From NCBI GenBank assembly GCA_033807695.1, contig CM066302.1, positions 2,108,001-2,172,000 on the forward strand: 64,000 nucleotides of DNA, given 5' to 3'. Origin of the DNA: Daedaleopsis sinensis. Its lineage: Eukaryota; Basidiomycota; Agaricomycetes; Polyporales; Polyporaceae. Numbering within the stretch: position 1 is the stretch's first letter; every line of letters begins with the position of its first letter. Both the position numbers and the translations under genes were made by a program. The notes beneath the pieces are model-generated. The model worked only from the letters and a program-made list of their open reading frames with translations, was not told where the DNA came from and searched no databases. This document shows, piece by piece, positions 55,805-64,000 of this stretch.

Positions 55805-58800
55805 TTATGCGCTGGCCATGACGACTGGCGGGAACGGTTCGACCTTCGCTTTCTTCTTGCTCGGTGTGCCAGCTCCCTTCCCCTTCTTGGCCTCGCCCCC
55901 CGTGCTCGCTGCTGACATGAGCGACGGCGGACCCGGCGTAGAAGGCGGGAGGTCCCCTGCAGTGCCGGAACCAGAGGGACCAGCAGCGCCAGAGACAGAG
56001 CCAGAGCCGGGAGGGGCGGCGGGAGGCTTCGCCTTGCTCTTCTTCTTGGCTGTGCTGGCAGCAGGGGTAGCCTTGTTGACGGTACCCAGCGGACCGATCT
56101 TGGTGTGCGCTAAGCTCGGCGCCTCGTCTGGAAGCAGGATGACAGCAGAGGGTTCTGGGGGTATGGGTGGTGCATCGTTGGGGAAATCTCCTGCTGTGAG
56201 ACTCATGGCTATGGAAGCGAGTGTGGTAGGTGCAGGCGGAGGAGCAGGTATCGGTGGCAGTTCGGCGGGTGGAGCAGGTTGCCCTGATGTGGCGAGTGAG
56301 GCGGATACCTCGGATATACGGGTGTGATAGAATTGTTTGAGAAGACCGATCTGACTGTCGACAGTGGTAGAATCCAGGGGTATAAAAGGTGGAGGTGGAG
56401 GAAACGGTGGCGGAGGTTCTGTGGGTTTCGCGCTGTCATAAGGGGCAATGATGAGATATTGAATTAATACTTCGTCGCAGAGAGAAAGGTACGTACGCCG
56501 AAGGATCTTCCTTGACATTGCCCTTGCCCTTGCCCTTGAGGAGACGCTTGGGTACAGTGAGACTGGAGAGCCCAAACTCGTCTGCGATACCAAGCTCTTT
56601 GAGACCAAAGAAGTCGTCCCCGTAGGAATCTGCGAAGTTGCCCCTATAGAAAAGAAGTGTTAACTGCGCGTCGTGATGAGAGGGATGAGTACGCACATAA
56701 CAAATTCGCCTTCTTCCTCCTCGTCACCCTCCGTCCGAAAGAGGGCCTCATCGTCCCAAGCCTCTTCCGTGGTCTGACCGACATAATTAACGATCGCTCT
56801 CTTCAGGATGTGGGAGACACAGCTTACCGCTTCGCGATAGGCATTCGCGAGTTTCTTCTCGAGCTCCGATAGTCGCCCACCGTATCGGATGACATCGTCC
56901 TTGATATATCTCTCAAGATCGTTGATACGAGTGATTCCACTCTCGAATAGGGTATGTAGGATGATTTCCTACGTATGCGGATGAGAAGGACAATCTGCAG
57001 CGAAGACAAAAAAGTCTCACCTCCGAGGTCATCTGGTTACCGTATTTGTCGCAGAGAAATCGGATGGTTCTGCCAACGTTGTACATATACTCCGCAGTTA
57101 CGCTAGACAGTACGTCTAACGCCATTTTGGAGGTGCCTGGAGATCCACGTGAGTAACCAACAAGAACAGCTAACGACCCGCTTTTACCTTGAAAGCCGGC
57201 ATGTTCTAGCACTTTACTACCCATCCAACGCAAACAGTCGTTAGCATTTTGCTGTCCCATGTCGATCCCCGCGCCGATAGGCTTCCATGGCTGCTCATCG
57301 ATCACGTCATCGAGGTCTTCCGAGATATCCTGAATGGGCGGTTGGGTGATACCGCCCCCTTCTTCTAAACTCTGGTTGAGAGCAGAATACTTCGCATGTG
57401 TGGTCCGCACCCGGCGGAGTGTACAAATGTTGTTGTTCATGTGGTACAGCAGCGTATCAGGCCCACTGACTTGCTTCTTCCGACGACGACGACGACGTGG
57501 TTCTCGAGGAGGATCCATGTTCGCTGTAGATGAGGAAGAGGCGACCGCTTCGGAAGATGCGCGAACAAGGGTTGGGACACCATTCGCGACGAGCTCGTCG
57601 GAGCGCATGGCATCCCACCACAGCTCGACGACATCCTTGTCGCCCGAACTCAGCATGCGTGCTCGTTTGCGTGGGCGGTCATCGAGGAAGCCATTCCTGA
57701 ATATGCTCAGCATACATAGATACAAGACGTCGCTCCACTCACAATTTCCGTTTCGTGCCAACTTCACCGTCGATAGTGTTCAAGGAAACGCCCGCAGACA
57801 AAGAACTATCTCCATCTTCTGAAGAAGATACGAAGCGCGACAACCGTGCTTTCAGATTCAAGAGGGTAGGGTCGTCTTCGCGGGTCTCGCGCATCAGATG
57901 ATCATCCACCTCTCGCTCAAGCTGCAGGAATGTGCTCATGCCAGCTTGTGTTCGGACGAGAGCCGGAGATTCTTCGAAGGTCGTGTCGCGTTTCTTCGAC
58001 TGGCCAGGAACAGGTACGGACTGCTTGATCGGACTAGGTGACCGCAACCCTAAGCCATGGTGGCGACTTGAGCCATTCAGAGATGTGCCGTTCAGACGGG
58101 TCGCGGTACCCTTGACACGCACTTCACCAGGGATGACTGGGTCCGCACGCTCTCGATAGTCCGTAATGTTCTTGAGCAATCGTTCTGCCTTGACCTGGAG
58201 GCGCGATGCACATTGTCGGAGCGGATGGTCCTACGCGCGGCGAGACATTTGCCCAGGGCGGATTGTGCTAGAGGGTATGCGACTCACCTCCGCTGCGTTG
58301 AATGTAAAGCAATTGGACCATATTAAATCCAAATCATCCTTGAATTCCTTCTTAGATTTGTAATGCCGTTGTTTGACCTTCTTGAGCATGGTCTGAAGGT
58401 CCATCGGGTTGGAGATGACTACTCGTTGTCTGAGCGCAGGAACACGAACGAGACAGTTGAGACACGCACCTTCATAATAGTCAGGATACTCCGACCTCGC
58501 CACGGGCTTCAGAAACGCCTCTGGGTCGCGATTGTCCTTTAAACAAGCTTAACTTACGTGAATTGACTGGAGTGGCTGAGCAGCATCCTACCATTGTGAC
58601 CATCCGGAGGTCCTGGAGGAGACCCTCCAGAGAGTCGTAGAACGCATCCGCAAGCTTCGCCGGGTCATTCGAGGACCTCTGCGCGAGTGTCGGTATGTCA
58701 TGGACTGAGCGGGGACGCTAGCCACTTACCCGGGTCTCCTTAACGGCGCTTAGGAGTAGCTTGAGCTCAGATTCAGGTAACGACGACTTGACCTGGCTCG

Positions 58801-58884
58801 CGGTGAGAGTCCTAAGGAGGTTCTGAGTGTCGGAGTCGTCAGCGGCGAGAAAAGAGGATGGATGGCAGAGTGGCGCACGTTCAT
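55805..58884 (-). CDS. spt7: SAGA complex subunit Spt7 (bromodomain and histone-fold protein)
   Basis: Eleven exons join in phase: 58884-58879, 58822-58730, 58678-58592, 58536-58470, 58418-58288, 58230-57743, 57696-57188, 57136-57021, 56968-56697, 56643-56497, 56432-55805, giving 847 residues. The first coding exon is only ATG AAC; this start restores MNNLLRTLT, whereas the long upstream frame has no Met. The bromodomain shows EYPDYYEVISNPMDL and ends CFTFNAAE, with the acetyl-lysine-binding Asn at 125. A Bromo_TP-type histone fold is visible around 440-560 (GFQGTSKMALDVL, then MTSEEIILHTLFE), followed by the DDFFGLKELGI block and a Pro/Lys-rich tail. Spt7 holds the SAGA core together with Ada1 and Taf10. 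A possible extra 66-bp intron after YREA (from GTAAGC) would remove 22 residues in frame. Confidence 0.92.
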
Positions 58885-59182
58885 AGCCGGTCCATTCGTA
58901 GAGTGCGGTGGGGGTTGCGGAACAAGGAGAGCATTGGGACTCCGCCTAGAATCCTCGCGAGATGCCGAGGCAGTTTCGCTTGGGCTCCCGCCAGGCGGAT
59001 ATCTAAGTGTTCAGTCGGAGCATGAAGAAGAGAGGCTGACGTAACACGCGACGCGACAGGCTAACCGTCGCGCAGTGTTTGCCACCGTCCTCCGTCTCCC
59101 TCCTCCGCTCCGCAGGTCTCATGCTGGTTTACTCTTCCGCTCGACATCTTTGATCATCTTTCTTCCAGTCGACAACGCCACT
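58885..59182. promoter_or_regulatory. shared divergent promoter of spt7 and cdh1
   Basis: 298 bp separate the two start codons, which point away from each other. Both genes are regulatory housekeeping genes. No clear TATA box is visible on either side. Confidence 0.55.
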
Positions 59183-61094
59183 ATGTCAGGCCTCAAGAAC
59201 TCTCCGTTCGGCAAGCGCCTCCGAGGGACAGACGAAGATAGCCCCAGGAAAAACCGGTCTCGTTTCCACCCTGTCTTCCCCGTGCCCTCGGCTTCCACTC
59301 CGTCTCTGGACTCAAGGCAGGCGACAAGCGAAGGCGCAACTCCAGACAGCCCCGAGCGCAACGCACACCGGGACTATGGCGATCGTTTCGTGCCTTCGCG
59401 CGATGCTGGGGATATGCGAACCACTTTCCATCTTATGGAGGACGGTACCCCAACCACTCCATCCAAGAACCGCATCATTCCGACGGAATCCGACGCTATC
59501 AAGGAGCAGGCGAACACTATATTCACCTCGATCCTCCATACGGAAGTCACCCCCGCGTCGCCACAACGTTCAGGTTCGCCCGTGCGTCAACCGGCGTCCT
59601 CAACCTCCGTTCTGCCTTCGACCCCGACGCGTCGTCGCCTGTTTGCCTACAACTCCCCTTCTCGATCCAACCCAGCCACGCCATCACGACGTTTGGACTT
59701 GCCTACAGATGAGGCTTACTCCATGAGTCCAGTTCGTGCCGAGAGCCGACATCTGCTAGAAAGTCCTCGCAGGCAGTTGCGCAGCGTCTGCAAGACGCCG
59801 TATCGCGTTCTCGACGCGCCAGAGCTCGCGGATGACTTCTACCTTAATCTGGTGGATTGGTCGAGTACCAACGTCCTCGGTGTTGGTCTTGGGTCCTGTG
59901 TTTACCTCTGGACAGCGCACACAGCCCAGGTCTCGAAGCTCTGTGATCTCAGTCCCTTCAGTGACACCATCAGCTCCGTTTCGTGGGTGCAGAAGGTACG
60001 CGCGAGCCACTGATCATCCCCTTGTTCTGGTTGTCTGTCCCTTCTATCGCGTCGGCCTTCTCCATGGCTTGTTTTGTACCATCCCGGCTCTATCTCGCGC
60101 TGGCGTTCAAATCTGTCCCTCCTTTGGTTACTGTCCGATTGAAATAGTAGCTGATGCTCTTCCTAGGGAACAACGCTGGCCGTAGGTACATTGTCCGGAC
60201 GATTGCACATCTACGACGCCGGTACTCTTCAGTTGACGCGAACATACGAGCGCGCGCATACGCAACGAATAGGCGCGCTATCATGGAACTCGCACATCCT
60301 GAGCTCAGGTTCGCGCGATCGTACGGTTCATCATCGGGACGTACGCGAACCAGGATCCCGGCCATTCAAGCGCTGTCAGGGGCACCGACAAGAGGTGTGC
60401 GGACTACGATGGAGTGGCGATGGAGGACCGCAAGCTGCCACTCTGGCTAGTGGAGGCAACGACAACAAGGTCTGTATATGGGACTTGCGAGGGTCGAAGC
60501 GGCCGGGCGGCCTGGCGACCACACCGGGACGTGTGGGCAATGTCCCGGGAAGCTCAACTAGCGGGAACAGTGACGAAGGAGATGCGCCGCTCTGGAAGTT
60601 CCACGAGCATACCGCTGCTGTCAAAGCACTAGCATGGGATCCTCATGTGTCCGGAATCCTCGCTACTGGTGGTGGGACTGCCGACAAGCACATCCGATTC
60701 TGGAACGTGCAGACAGGCACGATGTTGAACGAGTTGGACACTGGCAGTCAGGTTAGTCGTCACAGTTCTACATGATTGGACCTGTCTGATTGCAGTTTAG
60801 GTGTGCAATCTCATCTGGTCGCTGACGTCGCACGAGATCGTGTCTACGCATGGATTCTCCTCCACGACGGCGCAGAACCAGATCTGCATCTGGAAGTATC
60901 CATCCCTCGACATGGTTGCCTCGCTGACGGGACATACACATCGGGTGCTTTATCTTGCTATGAGTCCGGAAGGAGAGACCATTGTCACTGGCGCGGGTGA
61001 CGAGACTCTACGATTCTGGAACACCTTCCCCAAGAAGGAGAACCACCAGGCAAGGCAAGAGAGTCGCCTCGACTATGGCCGTCTCATCCGTTGA
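59183..61094 (+). CDS. cdh1: APC/C activator Cdh1 (Fizzy-related, Ste9)
   Basis: Three exons (59183-59995, 60167-60751, 60801-61094) give 563 residues. The C-box DRFVPSR is at 67-73. A Ser/Pro-rich region with many SP/TP sites for CDK inhibition follows, then the seven-bladed WD40 propeller beginning at [17 protein letters not shown] and the C-terminal Ile-Arg tail (LIR at the end). The DDFYLNL wording and the long regulated N-terminus favour Cdh1 over Cdc20. It brings D-box and KEN-box substrates to the anaphase-promoting complex in late mitosis and G1. The start at 59183 gives a normal N-terminus; an in-frame upstream ATG at 59075 would add 36 residues. Confidence 0.93.
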
Positions 61095-63387
61095 GCGCTC
61101 TCTGTTCTTCCCTACACTTCCGTCGAGTCAGCCGTACCTCCTCCCCATTCCTCCTACGGTCTCGATCCGTTCGCTGTTTTGTCCGCCGGCAGGCTGCAGC
61201 CACTTCTCTCTCTTTGACCCTCTGCGTCTCACGGGTGCGGCAGGCAAGTCGTCGACTCATTTACTGTATGATCTTGTAGTGTCTTGGACCCCTCTGCCTC
61301 CACACGGTCTTTCCCCGGCCATCGTCCCATGGCTTCACGTATCCTACGCTGCTATCTAGTTCCTCCAAGGACCCTCTGCATATATGCTCCCACCACCTCA
61401 TCCCCACATCTACAATGTCCCCAATCATCCTCGCTGCAGCCTCAGCCGCACATACTACCCCACGCCCGCCATAATCTTTATCATTGCTCTCGGTCCAAGC
61501 TGTATCGGAACTCGTCTATCGTCCGTTGTTTCGTCGTCTCTCTCCCTCCCCTGCCACCCTGACTGTCCCTTAGTCTTCGCAACGCCTTCTTTTGCCTCTT
61601 CTCGCCATGTGACATTATGATTAGTGTTGTCTCTATATACGCTTCGTCCCGTCCCTTCCTCTCGTTCCTCTCCCTGTGTCTTGTAAGGCCAATTATGACT
61701 CTGGTCAGCCGCATGCCATCCATCCCGACTATCATCTCATTTTGTTACTCGATTCTGTCCATATGTTCCGTACACGCATACGCACATCGTATATGTACGC
61801 ACAGTACTCAGTATATACCGCTGCTTTTCCATATGTCGCAATATCCACATCACTGTATAGAGGTAGTACGTCGTAGTAGCCTAGCCGGTCTGCGCAACGC
61901 GCACCACTGCCTAGGCTCTACGCTGCTTGTGCTATGGTAGTGCCAGTCGTACCAAATCAATCCATTTGAGGTACGTTTGGTCGTCATTCCCGGGATCTAT
62001 CATTAGCTTACCGTTTTGACACTCCAGAAATCGTTTTCCTCGTGTGTTATTGCCGAATTTCCGACCAGTCGACGCTGCTGACACTGCGATTCCGAATAAC
62101 GGTGAATGCGTCATCCACATCCACACGGCATCCGGAACTTCGACATGCGTTTGCTTGGCGGCCCCTGAACAGCTGAATGGCCTCAACGTGTGCTGTGAGA
62201 AGGAGTCGGCCTTCGAAATTAGGTGAGAACTGCCTGAATCTGACTACCCTTCTCGTTGCATTCCTAGGTAAGCCTAGCTTCGCGTCGAATATTGATGCCG
62301 CAGGGCGCTGCTCACCGCCAATACAAGGTGCATTATCAGCATGGAGGCTTCACGGGTATGGTCCTAGCTTAAGCGTGCTTCTGTCAGGAACGATGCACAG
62401 ATACAGACCGCCACGAGTTCTGCGGTTATGCGACGGTGAGTGTTGGATCGATGATCTTTGCGCGCGCGAGTTCTGAATCTCTCCATCTCTCCATATCTGT
62501 GATAGTCTGGTGCATGTCTCATCGATGACGGCGAGCTCTGCCGTCTCACTCGTCCTTGGAGCGCAGCAGGGGGTTTCTCCCAGGCGGGCGCGACATGCAT
62601 CAGTTATGGCGTGCAGGCATTGGACGCGTGTCGCGGCGCCCACAAATGGTCACGCTGCTAGTCGGAGTCTCGCGCACACCGCCCAAGACGATCTTCCCCA
62701 TACTTCGTGAGGGCCGGTGCAACGGGGGGTAGCAGTGACAATACTTTCAGGATCAAGCGTCTGGACCCTGTACACATTAACGCCACATTTCTCGTCGTTT
62801 GTGCTCCGAGACGACAGTGCGGTCCCTGTCCGTCGCGTTGTCGATATACGGGCTTTGTCCTCGCGATGCTCTATCTACGTGAGTACAACGATGGTCCTTC
62901 TTCCCGTTTGACCGTGCCCTAAGCGGAAGACAATATTCAGTTATACATAAGTACTATGTCGCAAGCGCTTTTTGTATGCGATTTGTTCGGAATCAGGTCC
63001 TCCTACTGGTACCTCCCCCAATGGACACTTCCTCGAATGGACGAAACGCTTGAAATCCGCTGATGGGTACAGGGCGACTCCGGTCCAGTCTGTGAGTGCT
63101 TCTCTCGCGTAGTGTTGTTTGTTTGCTCCCGCACTGCCTTACCTTCTACTCCGACCATGCTCCCTAGATTTCCCTCCAGGACTGATGCATGTGTCTCCTC
63201 ACATGCGGCTGATGTCCTTCTGCGACTCTATCGGCTGACTCGAGCTCACTTACCTTAAAACGGGACCGCTCGTAGTGGACTCACTATCGTCTTCCCCCTG
63301 CTAGGTCCCTTGGCCTTTTATCTTCCAGAATCCACTCAGCGGTGGTCACGCCAGTCCCTGCACCCCTCTCTCCAGCCCTTGTTGTTT
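61095..63387. other. 2.3-kb region: 3' flank of cdh1 and unassigned DNA
   Basis: 61095-62000 is pyrimidine-rich and looks like a long 3' untranslated region. 62000-63390 contains short open frames on both strands without recognisable domains or joinable exons. Confidence 0.4.
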
Positions 63388-64000
63388 ATGATCATGGCCG
63401 CTGCAACTGATATGGGTCTCCTCGACATCGCTACTGGGATTCTCCTACTCTTGATCGTCATCCCGCTATTGGGCTTCCAATTCAGGCAGCGGCTTCCCAG
63501 CCGGTGCATGCGCACTCTTCAGGCAGCTCTCACCACCACCGACGGCCTGTACGACTACTGTCTCGAGTCCGGCCTAATGACCGAAGCGACTGCGACCAGC
63601 GCTCGCAATCAGCTCCTGGCGTATGTGAAGCGTTGTTCTCGTTGCACATCGTTGATACTCATCGTACCGTGGCGGCTCCCGCAGACTCCATGCTCGTGCA
63701 GGCGTATTGAACCTGCATGTCTCTCAGGCTGTCACTCTGGGTGACCACCTCAAGAACATGCGTCGGGGACTCGCGTCAGAGATCGACAGTGTACGGCGTC
63801 AGGTGGACGTCCTTCGTGCTCAGATCTCGGTATGTCCTGCAATACCCTCTCACCCGCCAAGTCGTCATCGACCCATTGATATTGTCACCAGAGCGTTAGT
63901 CTTGACGAACTTGAAGCTCAATTACACCCGCAATACCAAGAGTACGATGCCGACGTCAAGATGATGCCAAACCAGAGCGATGGTAAACGAACTGCTCCGT
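63388..64000 (+). CDS. membrane-anchored coiled-coil protein (5' part)
   Basis: The gene runs off the right edge. Exons 63388-63620, 63685-63829 and 63892-64000 join in phase. The N-terminus has one strong hydrophobic helix (GILLLLIVIPLLGF) followed by RQRLPSR, then a long helical region with heptad-like spacing (SEIDSVRRQVDVLRAQIS and ELEAQLHPQYQEYD). Acceptors other than those used here create frameshifts. The start could also be the Met two codons later. No family recognised; the visible part would suit a single-pass membrane protein with a cytosolic coiled coil. Confidence 0.5.

Noticed and set aside
1..64000. CRISPR arrays, bacterial insertion sequences, rRNA genes
   Set aside because: No regularly spaced repeats, no transposase domains and no rRNA sequence seen; the window is eukaryotic.

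Overview
The window is nuclear DNA from a filamentous basidiomycete, most likely a wood-decay polypore-type Agaricomycete. The evidence is many short (about 50-70 bp) GT-AG introns, GC-rich coding exons, basidiomycete-type families (DUF6533-like membrane proteins, F-box/LRR proteins, an OTT_1508-like deaminase, a multi-exon P450) and ordinary eukaryotic housekeeping genes. Most genes are split into small exons, so gene models here were built by joining exons in phase; single-frame ORFs are often misleading.

Layout. 0-5.3 kb: 3' end of COP9 signalosome subunit 1 (CSN1), a tRNA-Ile(AAU), a small unknown protein, a phosphatase-like protein with a destroyed active site, and a GH18 chitinase-like enzyme. 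7.2-10.7 kb: two tandem paralogs with an N-terminal PPSY motif and a C-terminal CaaX-like tetrapeptide. 13.7-15.5 kb: a 14-exon seven-helix membrane protein with very small exons. 16.9-19.6 kb: a complete cytochrome P450. 20.7-21.3 kb: a broken saccharopine reductase (Lys9-like) copy. 21.8-24.0 kb: a deaminase-fold protein. 24.8-26.7 kb: an MFS transporter.

27-51 kb is an accessory region dominated by five DUF6533-like seven-helix membrane proteins (27.1-28.8, 37.4-39.3, 41.5-43.2, 44.6-46.2 and 47.4-49.0 kb) plus a C-terminal relic at 43.7-44.0 kb. Between them lie a lactonase-type beta-propeller, an FAD monooxygenase, an F-box protein and a penta-EF-hand protein. A MARVEL-like four-helix protein closes the region at 50.4-51.1 kb. 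51.6-61.1 kb returns to more conserved genes: a possible ubiquitin-like-fold protein, a second F-box protein, the SAGA subunit Spt7 and the APC/C activator Cdh1 (the last two divergent from a 298-bp spacer). The window ends in the first exons of a membrane-anchored coiled-coil protein.

The most unusual observation is a candidate 2-nucleotide exon (AT) at the same place in four of the DUF6533-like paralogs. In three of them I found no other AG/GT combination that restores the reading frame. Other points are a prenylation-type C-terminus kept in a tandem pair, two GC-AG introns, several stop-free introns with length divisible by three, and a decayed lysine-biosynthesis gene copy.
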